Notes under the pieces: model-generated
What the model was told of the DNA's origin: nothing
Database searches by the model: none
The model's input: only the letters and a program-made list of their open reading frames with translations
Shown here: positions 46,198 to 54,025 of the stretch, one piece after another
Layout: the number at the start of each line of letters is the position of its first letter
Numbering within the stretch: position 1 is the stretch's first letter
Source of the DNA: Acidianus brierleyi
Lineage (GTDB): Archaea; Thermoproteota; Thermoprotei_A; Sulfolobales; Sulfolobaceae
Length of the DNA: 64,000 nucleotides
Assembly (NCBI RefSeq): GCF_003201835.2
Contig: NZ_CP029289.2
Coordinates: 248,001 to 312,000 of the forward strand
Direction of reading: 5' to 3'
Program-made: the position numbers and the translations under genes

Positions 46198-47484
46198 ATG
46201 AAAGCTATCTTTTTGATACTTATTATATTATTGCCGTTAGTATATACTCCTTTCTTTCATTCTCAGTCTACATTAGCTTATCCTACTGGAATGACGTTCT
46301 TTCCATTTACATCCAGTATATTGACTAATTTTGTGGAAGGCGTGATAAACGTGTATAACTTGTCTATAGGTAGTTCTTATTTGCCTAATGGTGCATATTT
46401 AACTTCTGGTAATGCATCATTACAATTAAATTCAATATTAAATGGAAAATTTTGGGCTCAGAACGTGGCATTATTTCATGAGATTAACTCTAAAGAATTT
46501 CTAGTGACTATGGTAGTAAACTTCTGGAATCTTTCTGGTCCGTTTGAAAATTATCCTAACACTACAACTTACGAAGGTTTAGGAGTATATTGTTATCAAG
46601 GGCCTTCCTTTATTCTTAAAACTCCATTTTCTCTAATTCTTTACATGAATTCTAGTAACGGTCTTGAATTCGGTTATATAGTAAATAATACACTTCATAC
46701 ATATCTGAAATTACCTTTTCCAGGGGAATTTACTTTAGGCGGATTTACAGCCGGTCTTCCTAACGATTTAGAACTTGTTTGGGGAGGTCCTGGAGGAGGA
46801 AGTACAGTATATATAAACGAAGTCGCATCAGAAGAACTATTTTATGAGAGTTCCAATAAACTTTCTATAGTTCCCTCAGCAATTAGTGTTGGATTAGATA
46901 CTGCTGAGAGCGCATATGGAATTTCTGTAACATCAAATCTGGATAATATATTTCATCCTTTTGCTACTATTTCCAAAGGTTATAATACTCCTTCTATACT
47001 TTGGCCTATACCTCCATCAATAACTGTTACTCAAGTTAATAAAACAGTGAATGTAAAAGTCAGTATAAATGGTAAACCATTAGTAAACCAGGAAGTAGAG
47101 GTTCTTTATCCTACTTTAACAGGTTTTAAAGTAGGCTATGAAAATATAACAAATTCTTCTGGACTTGTAACATTCCCTAACGCTTCTACTGCTCTCTATA
47201 TAATTTATTATCCAGGTAATTTTAGTTTGGCTACAGCTTATTCTTTATCATCATCTTCTGCGCCTATACTTCAAAGTATAGCATCAAAATTCATTTCTAC
47301 TTTTCAAAGCTTAACTAATTTCCTTAAAACTTACAATTTTAAGAAGGCATTAAGTTCAGATTTTAATCACATAAAATATAAAGGATATTCAACATATAAC
47401 ATTAATTTAGTTCTTATAGAATATATATCTGCGTTTGCAATAGGAGTTTTAATATCGGCAATCTTAATTAAATATAAGTTTTAA
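46198..47484 (+). CDS. Thermopsin-family-like (A5) secreted protein with C-terminal membrane helix
   Basis: 428 residues. A signal helix (MKAIFLILIILLPLVYTPFF), then a beta-rich domain with patterns typical of thermopsins: SLQLNSILNGKFWAQNVALF, VNFWNLSGPFENYPN, and LELVWGGPGGGSTV. NxT/NxS sites are frequent, and the protein ends with a helix (YISAFAIGVLISAILI). Thermopsins are acid proteases of Sulfolobus; the catalytic residues are not certain from sequence. It lies between nfeD and the stomatin gene, on the stomatin strand. Confidence 0.7.
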   Translation: MKAIFLILIILLPLVYTPFFHSQSTLAYPTGMTFFPFTSSILTNFVEGVINVYNLSIGSSYLPNGAYLTSGNASLQLNSILNGKFWAQNVALFHEINSKEFLVTMVVNFWNLSGPFENYPNTTTYEGLGVYCYQGPSFILKTPFSLILYMNSSNGLEFGYIVNNTLHTYLKLPFPGEFTLGGFTAGLPNDLELVWGGPGGGSTVYINEVASEELFYESSNKLSIVPSAISVGLDTAESAYGISVTSNLDNIFHPFATISKGYNTPSILWPIPPSITVTQVNKTVNVKVSINGKPLVNQEVEVLYPTLTGFKVGYENITNSSGLVTFPNASTALYIIYYPGNFSLATAYSLSSSSAPILQSIASKFISTFQSLTNFLKTYNFKKALSSDFNHIKYKGYSTYNINLVLIEYISAFAIGVLISAILIKYKF

Positions 47485-47508
47485 ATCTAGTAAGTTGAAT
47501 ATATATTA

Positions 47509-48300
47509 ATGAGCGATTTAGGTTTAATAATAGGTTTAGTTTTCCTGTTAATAATAGTTCTTGTATTTGTAGGTCTGTCTTTTAGGATAGTTAAAGAATG
47601 GCAAAGAGCAGTAGTTTTAAGGTTAGGAAGAGTTTTGGGAGTTAAAGGGCCAGGAATAATTTTTCTTATTCCTTTTGTTGATAGACCCGTAGTAGTAGAT
47701 TTAAGAATAAATAACGTTGATATTCCACCGCAAACTATGATTACTAAGGATAACGTTACTCTATCTATAGACGCTGTAGTATACTATAAGGTTGTGGATA
47801 CAATAAAGGCTGTAGCGAATATATCCAATTATAATTCAGCCGTTGTAAATATTGCGCAAACTTCGCTAAGAGACATTATAGGGCAAATGAGTCTAGATGA
47901 GGTTTTAAGTGAAAGAGAATCAATAAATAAGAAGCTTCAAGAGATATTAGATAGTTATACTGAAGGCTGGGGAGTTAAAGTAACAGCGGTAACGGTTAGA
48001 GATGTTAAGTTACCTGCTGATTTAAGTACTGCTATGGCTCAATATGCAGCAGCCGATAGATTAAGAAAAGCTAAAGTTATCCTAAGTGAAGGAGAGAGAC
48101 AAGCATCGACAATCTTAGCTGACGCATCAAAATCTTATAAGGAAAATCCAATAGCACTTCAATTGAGGTTCTTAGAAACTCTTTCAGATATTTCTCAAAA
48201 AGGAGGTTTAATTATAGTAGTACCAGCAGGACAAGAAATATATCCTACTTTATCAACAGCTGTTTCAGCAGGTCTTGTTAACTATAAGAAAGGCGAATGA
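47509..48300 (+). CDS. SPFH/stomatin-like membrane protein
   Basis: 263 residues: one N-terminal membrane helix (LGLIIGLVFLLIIVLVFVGL), the SPFH core (WQRAVVLRLGRVLGVKGPGI, PVVVDLRINNVDIPPQTMIT, VTLSIDAVVYYKVVD), and a helical C-terminal region (YAAADRLRKAKVILSEGERQ). It makes membrane scaffolds and is known to pair with NfeD. It starts 24 bp after the thermopsin-like gene, suggesting co-transcription. Confidence 0.88.
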   Translation: MSDLGLIIGLVFLLIIVLVFVGLSFRIVKEWQRAVVLRLGRVLGVKGPGIIFLIPFVDRPVVVDLRINNVDIPPQTMITKDNVTLSIDAVVYYKVVDTIKAVANISNYNSAVVNIAQTSLRDIIGQMSLDEVLSERESINKKLQEILDSYTEGWGVKVTAVTVRDVKLPADLSTAMAQYAAADRLRKAKVILSEGERQASTILADASKSYKENPIALQLRFLETLSDISQKGGLIIVVPAGQEIYPTLSTAVSAGLVNYKKGE

Positions 48301-48304
48301 GCTT

Positions 48305-49045
48305 TTGAAGGTCTTTCTAATTGGTGTTGGTCCTGGAGATCCCGAGTTATTGACGTTAAAGGCCTATAGGATAATTAAAGAATCTGATGTCATTTTCTAT
48401 ACAGGATCATTAATAAGTCCTGAAATTAAGGAGTTTTTTGTAAATAAGGAATCTTTTGATACCTCTAAAATGACTATAGATGAAATCACAGATAAAGTTT
48501 ATAATAGACTCCTAGAAAACAAAAAAGTCTCAATTTTGCATGATGGAGATCCATCAATTTATGGTGCAATTAGTGAGCAAATATATTCACTCGAAAATAA
48601 GGGTATAAATGTGGAAATAATTCCAGGGATAAGTTCATTCCAACTTTCATCTTCTTTATTGGGACTCGAATTAACTTGCCCTCAAGGACCTCAAAGTATT
48701 ATAATAACTAGATTACCATATAGAACAAATTATGAAAAGAAACTGTTATTATCGAAAAATGCGTCTATAATAATTTTTCTTTCTATTCATTTAATAGATA
48801 AAGTGAAGCAGCAACTCTTAGAAGTTTTTCCAGAAGATTTTCCATTTGCGGTTGTATATCATGCTGGATGGAAAGATCAGAAGATAGTAACTGGTGTAAT
48901 AAAAGATATAGATAAAGTAGTTAAGTCAAATAAAATTTATAAAACGGCATTAATACTAATAAGTGAATGCTTAAAAAGAATTGAAAGGCACAGTAATCTT
49001 TATTCTGAGAACTTTACCCACTCATATAGGAGATCAACAAAATGA
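48305..49045 (+). CDS. cbiF: Cobalt-precorrin-4 C11-methyltransferase
   Basis: About 247 residues from TTG 48305, which gives the standard start MKVFLIGVGPGDPELLTLKA; the 48275 TTG lies inside the stomatin gene. LHDGDPSIYGAISEQIY, VEIIPGISSFQLSSSLLGLE and LTCPQGPQSIIITR identify CbiF/CobM. It methylates C11 of the corrin ring in the anaerobic cobalamin route. Its first ~65 bases are identical to those of the next gene (see repeat entry). The stop overlaps that gene by 4 bp. Confidence 0.85.
   Translation: MKVFLIGVGPGDPELLTLKAYRIIKESDVIFYTGSLISPEIKEFFVNKESFDTSKMTIDEITDKVYNRLLENKKVSILHDGDPSIYGAISEQIYSLENKGINVEIIPGISSFQLSSSLLGLELTCPQGPQSIIITRLPYRTNYEKKLLLSKNASIIIFLSIHLIDKVKQQLLEVFPEDFPFAVVYHAGWKDQKIVTGVIKDIDKVVKSNKIYKTALILISECLKRIERHSNLYSENFTHSYRRSTK
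48326..48390 (+). repeat. 65-bp direct repeat, copy 1 (in cbiF)
   Basis: This block is identical over all 65 bases to 49063-49127 in the next gene. It encodes the shared SAM-binding start of both methyltransferases (GVGPGDPELLTLKAYRIIKE and on to SDV). Flanking sequence on both sides differs between the copies. Confidence 0.9.
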
Positions 49046-49569
49046 AACTATTTGGTATAGGCGTTGGTCCTGGAGATCCCGAGTTATTGACGTTAAAGGC
49101 CTATAGGATAATTAAAGAATCTGATGTAGTAATAGTTCCATTTAGTTCCAAAAAGATAACTTATAACATAGTGAAAGATCTTATAGCAAATAAGGATATT
49201 ATAAAATTTGATCTTCCTATAAGAAAAGGTGAGGAAGCTTATAAAAAACTAATAGAAAATATTAGAGGCTATAATAAAGTTGCATACTTAACTTTAGGAG
49301 ATCCGGCATTTTATAGTTCTTTCTATAGGCTAGCAAAATTTTTAGAACCTTATGAGGTTATCCCTGGAATTACGTCTTTTTCGTGGTGTTCTGCTATAAA
49401 TAAAATACCTATAGCATTAGGCAAAGAAAATGTTCTAATAACTACACAATATCAAGAAAATGATAAAATAGATAATATAATCTTAATGAAAAATCAAGAC
49501 AAATTTGGAGTATCGTGTGGTAACGGATATTTTACAGTTTCCCTTATCAAAAAACATCCTTATTATTGA
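49042..49569 (+). CDS. cbiL: Cobalt-factor II/precorrin-2 C20-methyltransferase, short form
   Basis: 175 residues. MKLFGIGVGPGDPELLTLKA start, TYNIVKDLIANK, LTLGDPAFYSSFYRLAKFL and YEVIPGITSFSWCSAIN match CbiL/CobI, which methylates C20 of the corrin. Family members are usually 210-240 residues; here the segment between NIILMKNQDK and GNGYFTVSLIKKHPYY is missing about 40 residues of the normal second domain. It may be a decayed or reduced enzyme. The N-terminus carries the 65-bp block identical to cbiF. Confidence 0.75.
   Translation: MKLFGIGVGPGDPELLTLKAYRIIKESDVVIVPFSSKKITYNIVKDLIANKDIIKFDLPIRKGEEAYKKLIENIRGYNKVAYLTLGDPAFYSSFYRLAKFLEPYEVIPGITSFSWCSAINKIPIALGKENVLITTQYQENDKIDNIILMKNQDKFGVSCGNGYFTVSLIKKHPYY
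49063..49127 (+). repeat. 65-bp direct repeat, copy 2 (in cbiL)
   Basis: Identical to 48326-48390 over 65 bases, including third codon positions, while the rest of the two genes is not alignable at DNA level. This points to recent gene conversion between neighbouring paralogues. Confidence 0.9.
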
Positions 49570-49694
49570 ATAGCTGATAAAACTAGATATTCTTCTAAAT
49601 CTATATATTCTTCATATCTGCACATTTTTCATCAATATTACTTCTTAGCATCATTGTTTAAAAATACTAGCCTAAGGGATCTATAGACAAATGT

Positions 49695-50099
49695 CTATTG
49701 ATTTATCTCCTTATCTAACCATTCTTGCCATTTTATACCATTTTCGTCTATTCCACTTTCTATTTCATATCCCATTGAAATCCAGCTCATCATACCTCCT
49801 AGCATATTAATAGTTTTCTTCTTGTATAAGTGAGGCATACCATATGTAGCATACCTGGACCTATTGCCATGTTCGCATACTACTGCGATCTCCTTATCCT
49901 GAATATATTTAGATAAAATCTCTAGATAATCCAAAGGTATTAACAAAGCGCCGGGTATATGATGATCTTCATACTCTTCTGGAGTTCTTACATCAACTAA
50001 TGTTATTTGATTTTTTTTCCATAATTTCCTCACTATAGACGCAGGTAAGTCTATAATATGTCTAAAATATGGAGAAGAGTAGTTCTCTATAACTTGCAT
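49695..50099 (-). CDS. Rhodanese-domain protein
   Basis: 134 residues forming one rhodanese domain: LVDVRTPEEYEDHHIPGALL, then the active-site loop VVCEHGNRSRYATYG with catalytic Cys, and MLGGMMSWISMGYEIESG. Single-domain rhodaneses transfer sulfane sulfur, for example to molybdenum cofactor or thiouridine. The next gene on the same strand (110 bp away) is a molybdenum hydroxylase that needs a terminal sulfur on Mo. Confidence 0.88.
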   Translation of the reverse strand: MQVIENYSSPYFRHIIDLPASIVRKLWKKNQITLVDVRTPEEYEDHHIPGALLIPLDYLEILSKYIQDKEIAVVCEHGNRSRYATYGMPHLYKKKTINMLGGMMSWISMGYEIESGIDENGIKWQEWLDKEINQ

Positions 50100-50210
50100 A
50101 AATTGATTTTCTTTAACGAGGTTAAAAAATCTTCTATATAAATTACATAAAATTTATTTTTATAAAAAATTTTTATAAAGATTTAAAAGATTTAGATTAT
50201 ATTAGTTTAA

Positions 50211-52415
50211 TTAAAAATATAAGTCAGTTATAACAGGTAATTCTGTGACCTTTTTCCCTATAGCTTTTTCTATAGCTCTTGCTATAGCAGGCAATGTTCC
50301 TATTGCGGCTCCTTCTCCGATTCCCTTACTAGGTAGTGGAGCTTCAGACATACCTTTCTCTATATATTCCCAACTAATGTTAAATGACTCTACTGCTGTA
50401 GGTATCATATAGTCGCCAAATGATCCAGTAAGTAGATTTCCTTCGTTATCATAAGTTATTTTCTCTAATGTGGACTCACCAAAACCTTGAATTACCCCGC
50501 CCATGACCTGTCCCTCAGCTAACATTGGATTTACTACAAGTCCTATATCATCTATTGCATGATATTCTAAGACTTTTACGTTCCCAGTATCCTCTATCTC
50601 TACCATTGCAATATGGCTGCCGTAAGGAAAAGTCAAGTTATCTAAACCAAAGTATGCAGTGGCTTCTAAACCTGGTTCTTCTTTATATTGCCAAACTCCT
50701 CCTAAGGTTGCCATTCCCTTCTCTGAGATTTCCTTAAGTGTCATGAACTCCCCGGTTTTAGGATTTATAACCTTCCCATTATCATATTTTAGTTCCTGTA
50801 TATCACTTTTCATAAATTGCGAAGCTAAACGAATTGCCTTATCCTTTACTTTTCTGGCAGCTAATAGTGCAGCATTTCCAGCTAATGTTAGACTTCTACT
50901 GCCATATGTTCCAAAGCCTTCTCCAATAGCATTAGTATCTCCCCATATTATTTCTACATTGTCTAGGTCTATTCCCAATTCTTCTGCTACTATCTGTGCA
51001 ATGCCAGTAGCAGTTCCTTGGCCATGAGGTGCTGCGCCTATTATAACTGTAACTTTTCCATCGCCTCTGACTCTTACTGATGCACTTTCCCATGGTCCGA
51101 AGTTATTTTCTTCGAGATAAAATGAAAATCCAACTCCTACTCTTCTTCCTTTTTTCTTCTCTTCTTCAGCTTTGTTTTCCAGTTCTCTATAAATTTTTTC
51201 TGCTTTATTTAATAAATAAGTATAATCTCCATTATCATATTTTATCCCAAATGGATTAACATATGGTGTAGTTTTAATAATATTCTTTCTTCTAATTTCT
51301 ATTTCATCTATTTTTAACTCGTCTGCAAGAATATCCATTATCCTTTCTATGACAAATGTAGCTTCTGGTCTTCCTGCACCTCTATACTGATCTAATGGTG
51401 TCTTATTAGTGTATACTCCATAAACTTCAGCTTTTATGTTAGGTATTACATAAGGTCCAGGTAACATTGTTGATGAAATATCAGCTAAATAGTAACCATG
51501 AGATGCTGCTCCTAAATCAATTATAACATTATCTATTATTCCTTGTAGTGTTCCATCTTTTTTAGCTCCTACTTTTATTTTATGAATTTGTCCTCTTCCA
51601 TGATACGTCTGTCTTATATCTTCACTTCTTGTTGCTATCCATTTTATTGGTTTTTCAAAAATTATACTAGCGTATGCAGTTATATAATCCTCTGGATAAG
51701 GGAAAAGTTTTGAACCAAAGGCTCCACCTACATCAGCTTGTATTACTCTAATATCCTTTATCATATTTCCTAATGATTCGAGTAAATATCTTCTCATATA
51801 ATGTGGAGACTGAGTAGAAGCATAAATTGTAAGAAATCCTTGTTGATAAATTGAAAGTAGACCTCTAGGTTCCATTGCGGCTGGGTATACTCTATTTAAA
51901 ACGAATTTTTCTTCTATCTTAATATCTGATTCTTCTAATGCTTTTTCAGGATTTCCAGCTGAATATGTTTTTCTATACGCTATATTACTTCTGCCTTCAA
52001 CTGCTTTCACATCATCTTTCAAAGCAATTTCTGGATCTATTACAGAGCTCAAAGGTTCATAATCTATCTGAACTAATTCTACAGCATCTTGAACTACATA
52101 TCTATCAGTACCTACTATTGCTACTATTGGTTGTCCTACATATAACAACTCGTTTGTTGCCATAGGGAAATTCGTTGGTCTGTTCTCTACTTTTAAATTT
52201 AATCCGCTTATTACACCGACTATTCCATTTAACTTAGTAGCATCAGAATAGTCTACACGTTTTAAGATTCCATGGGCAATAGGACTTCTTACTATTGCTA
52301 AATATAGTGTTCCAGGATATTCTATGTCGTCTATATATCTTCCTTCTCCTGTTATTAGCTTTGGATCTTCTTTCCTCTTTATCCTTTGCCCAATATATCT
52401 ATACTGAGACATCAA
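50211..52415 (-). CDS. Molybdenum hydroxylase large subunit (xanthine/aldehyde dehydrogenase family)
   Basis: 734 residues. IGQRIKRKEDPKLITGEGRY is the family N-terminus; DVGGAFGSKLFPYPED, DQYRGAGRPEATFVIERIMD, PHGQGTATGIAQIVAEELGI and SKGIGEGAAIGTLPAIARAI carry molybdopterin contacts and the catalytic Glu. The CSFR-type loop of form I CO dehydrogenase is not seen, so an aldehyde (for example glyceraldehyde) oxidoreductase is more likely. Medium FAD and small 2Fe-2S subunits are not adjacent. Its start is followed by about 500 bp without a clear gene. Confidence 0.88.
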   Translation of the reverse strand: MMSQYRYIGQRIKRKEDPKLITGEGRYIDDIEYPGTLYLAIVRSPIAHGILKRVDYSDATKLNGIVGVISGLNLKVENRPTNFPMATNELLYVGQPIVAIVGTDRYVVQDAVELVQIDYEPLSSVIDPEIALKDDVKAVEGRSNIAYRKTYSAGNPEKALEESDIKIEEKFVLNRVYPAAMEPRGLLSIYQQGFLTIYASTQSPHYMRRYLLESLGNMIKDIRVIQADVGGAFGSKLFPYPEDYITAYASIIFEKPIKWIATRSEDIRQTYHGRGQIHKIKVGAKKDGTLQGIIDNVIIDLGAASHGYYLADISSTMLPGPYVIPNIKAEVYGVYTNKTPLDQYRGAGRPEATFVIERIMDILADELKIDEIEIRRKNIIKTTPYVNPFGIKYDNGDYTYLLNKAEKIYRELENKAEEEKKKGRRVGVGFSFYLEENNFGPWESASVRVRGDGKVTVIIGAAPHGQGTATGIAQIVAEELGIDLDNVEIIWGDTNAIGEGFGTYGSRSLTLAGNAALLAARKVKDKAIRLASQFMKSDIQELKYDNGKVINPKTGEFMTLKEISEKGMATLGGVWQYKEEPGLEATAYFGLDNLTFPYGSHIAMVEIEDTGNVKVLEYHAIDDIGLVVNPMLAEGQVMGGVIQGFGESTLEKITYDNEGNLLTGSFGDYMIPTAVESFNISWEYIEKGMSEAPLPSKGIGEGAAIGTLPAIARAIEKAIGKKVTELPVITDLYF

Positions 52416-52929
52416 AGTAGATTAAAGAATAATGGATTTTAAATTATCTTATTGAAAATGATTTTAAGAGAACCAAAATTTAGATTGGTTAAATAGATAA
52501 CCTCAGTACTAGTTGAAAATTCTTAATGTTATAGTCCTTAATTATCCATAGATTAGCGTATTAGTTTAAATGAATGTAAGAAATCGCTCTGAATATTATG
52601 TCTACCCTCTTGTAAGATTAGCGTTGATATTCTTTATAGGTTCTATATCGGAATTAATACTTGAGAATTTATCTAATATTATTTCTAAGTTAACAATAAG
52701 AAGCTATTTGACACTTATGTTAGAGAAGAATTAATAAGACTGTAATAAAATGTTAATTAAAATTGTTATTTATTCTTGTGAAAAATACTCAGTTTATAAT
52801 TTTAGTAAACTCTTTTTCTATGCTTTATAACGAAACAAAGTGATTGAAGCGAGAGTGTAGAAACAAATTGTCAGAAAGTTTAAACTTTAAGTAACATAAG
52901 ATATTTTAAAGTAGTTCTCATCTTTAAGT
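52416..52929. other. Gene-poor A+T-rich stretch
   Basis: About 510 bp upstream of the molybdenum hydroxylase. It holds only a 54-codon frame at 52570-52734 and scattered A+T-rich runs. No promoter, RNA or repeat was convincing. It borders the G+C-rich transposon scar at 53.3-53.95 kb. Confidence 0.4.
52570..52734 (+). CDS. Small hypothetical ORF, possible gene remnant
   Basis: 54 residues from ATG 52570 to TAA 52732-52734. A central hydrophobic stretch (LVRLALIFFIGSISELIL) is followed by a basic, Leu-rich end (SKLTIRSYLTLMLEKN). It could be a small membrane protein or the remains of a longer gene. No family is recognised. Confidence 0.25.
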   Translation: MNVRNRSEYYVYPLVRLALIFFIGSISELILENLSNIISKLTIRSYLTLMLEKN

Positions 52930-53295
52930 CTAAAGAAAACTTAATATATTTTCTTTTCCTGTTATTGGCTTCCTTCCTATGTACCCTTCTTCTGCATAAT
53001 GCCAAAATTTTATGTCTTCTTCATCAATTTTCCAGCAAAGATATGCCGGCCTATCATTTATTATAGCAGGAAAATCAACTAATCCTAGATCAGGATCCCT
53101 AATAATTATTCCTTTTTTAGTAATTTCCTTAATTATTTTATCAACATTTAATATGTACTTTTCTATTTCCTTTTTATTTCCATTAACCAGTACTTCTTCA
53201 GTATTGTATTTTATTTCTTTAAGTTTTAGTAATCTCTCTTTTAGCCAAGGTAATATCTCTCTAGCAGTACTTAAATCAAAGTAAATGTAATCCAT
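52930..53295 (-). CDS. DUF2203 family protein
   Basis: 121 residues. FDLSTAREILPWLKERLLKL at the N-terminus and RDPDLGLVDFPAIINDRPAY, followed by LCWKIDEEDIKFWHYAEEGY near the C-terminus, are the DUF2203 signature. These proteins are widespread, small, cytoplasmic and of unknown function. Confidence 0.85.
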   Translation of the reverse strand: MDYIYFDLSTAREILPWLKERLLKLKEIKYNTEEVLVNGNKKEIEKYILNVDKIIKEITKKGIIIRDPDLGLVDFPAIINDRPAYLCWKIDEEDIKFWHYAEEGYIGRKPITGKENILSFL

Positions 53296-53315
53296 ATATA
53301 TTATCTTTGATATTC

Positions 53316-53579
53316 TTATATTATAAAATGTTTTATCTGTATTGGGGTTAATGGGGGTCGGACTTTCATAGAGGTTTCATGAATTTGTATTCGACCTCTC
53401 GTCCTCATGCCCCTTATTTCTCTCCCCATGCCGTCTACGGGAGCGGTAGTTAAACCACTCCCTTCAAGGACATAGGGAGCCTCATCGAACCCATCCTCCC
53501 CCTCACATTGCTCATCGAGTTCATTGTAGGGCTCTCTTCTACATGATAGTATGTAACTACAAAATTTATAAACTCTCAT
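53316..53579 (-). pseudogene. G+C-rich open frame, possibly another transposase-end remnant
   Basis: An 87-codon frame in DNA clearly richer in G and C than its surroundings. It reads CEGEDGFDEAPYVLEGSGLT, then RTRGRIQIHETSMKVRPP. The Ile-His-Glu-Thr ending is faintly like some TnpB C-termini, but the resemblance is weak and no right-end hairpin was found. It may instead be a structured RNA or a chance frame. A C+G-rich inverted repeat AGAGGT...ACCTCT lies at about 53369-53399. Confidence 0.25.
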
Positions 53580-53824
53580 GAGAAGAGCTAGGAATGTTAA
53601 ATGATATCAAATGACATAAAATTCACGGTTTATCTGAAACTGTTGACGACGGCGGAAGATCCCATCCGTGAGGTGGAGGATGGATAACCCACTTTGTAAA
53701 GCTTAAATAATTCTTTTTCAAATATTCTCTTAATGACACTCACTGACGGAGTAAGCGTTACCGCCTTGGTTAAAGCGAGGGTCCATATGGTACGCCTCTG
53801 CTCCAATCAATAGTTCCATATTGA

Positions 53825-53923
53825 GACACCGTAGGTTCACTGCTCGGGGTCGGAACGATAGTGCCTGTGGAGCTCCGCCCTCTGGCAAGGTGGGGCTTTG
53901 AAGCAGGAAGCCACGTCCGTTAG
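53825..53923 (+). pseudogene. C-terminal remnant of an IS200/IS605-type tnpB
   Basis: A 32-codon stretch after a stop at 53822-53824 reads DTVGSLLGVGTIVPVELRPL, then RWGFEAGSHVR and a stop. The EAGS ending just before a hairpin and TTCAC is typical of TnpB C-termini; the rest of the gene is missing or decayed. DNA is G+C-richer than the surroundings, as expected for the part encoding the omega RNA. Confidence 0.55.
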
Positions 53924-53938
53924 GGCCTGGTAGTTCAC
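53907..53938 (+). mobile_element. IS200/IS605-family right-end hairpin remnant
   Basis: GAAGCCACGTCC, loop GTTA, GGGCCTGG and TAGTTCAC form an imperfect stem with the family pattern GAA-stem-loop-stem-(T)AGTTCA seen at IS605-group right ends and at the 3' end of TnpB guide RNAs. It overlaps the tnpB remnant. The transposon's left end, tnpA and most of tnpB are not found. Confidence 0.55.
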
Positions 53939-53977
53939 AAACAAGGATTTAAGATAAGATAAAAGTGGTATTATAAA

Positions 53978-54025
53978 ATGATGTACCTTACAAGGGCTGA
54001 CTGATGAAGAGCCGGTCCTTTCTGA
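53978..54025 (+). ncRNA. C/D box sRNA
   Basis: Box C ATGATGT (53978-53984), a 12-nt guide ACCTTACAAGGG, box D' CTGA (53997-54000), box C' CTGATGA (54001-54007), a 14-nt guide AGAGCCGGTCCTTT and box D CTGA (54022-54025). All four boxes are close to consensus and the spacing is canonical for a 2'-O-methylation guide bound by L7Ae, Nop5 and fibrillarin. Guides predict targets containing CCCTTGTAAGGT and AAAGGACCGGCTCT. It ends exactly where the convergent 54026 gene ends. Confidence 0.75.

Noticed and set aside
48275..48304. Upstream TTG start of cbiF
   Set aside because: It lies inside the stomatin gene; TTG 48305 gives the standard N-terminus of the family directly before the GVGPGDP motif.
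53480..53500. tRNA T-arm (GGGTTCGAT on the minus strand)
   Set aside because: The flanking bases do not form a T-stem and no acceptor or anticodon arm was found.
53340..53560. RNase P RNA or SRP RNA
   Set aside because: The string GAAAGTCC is present on the minus strand, but the other conserved RNase P blocks and the SRP helix 8 motif are absent.
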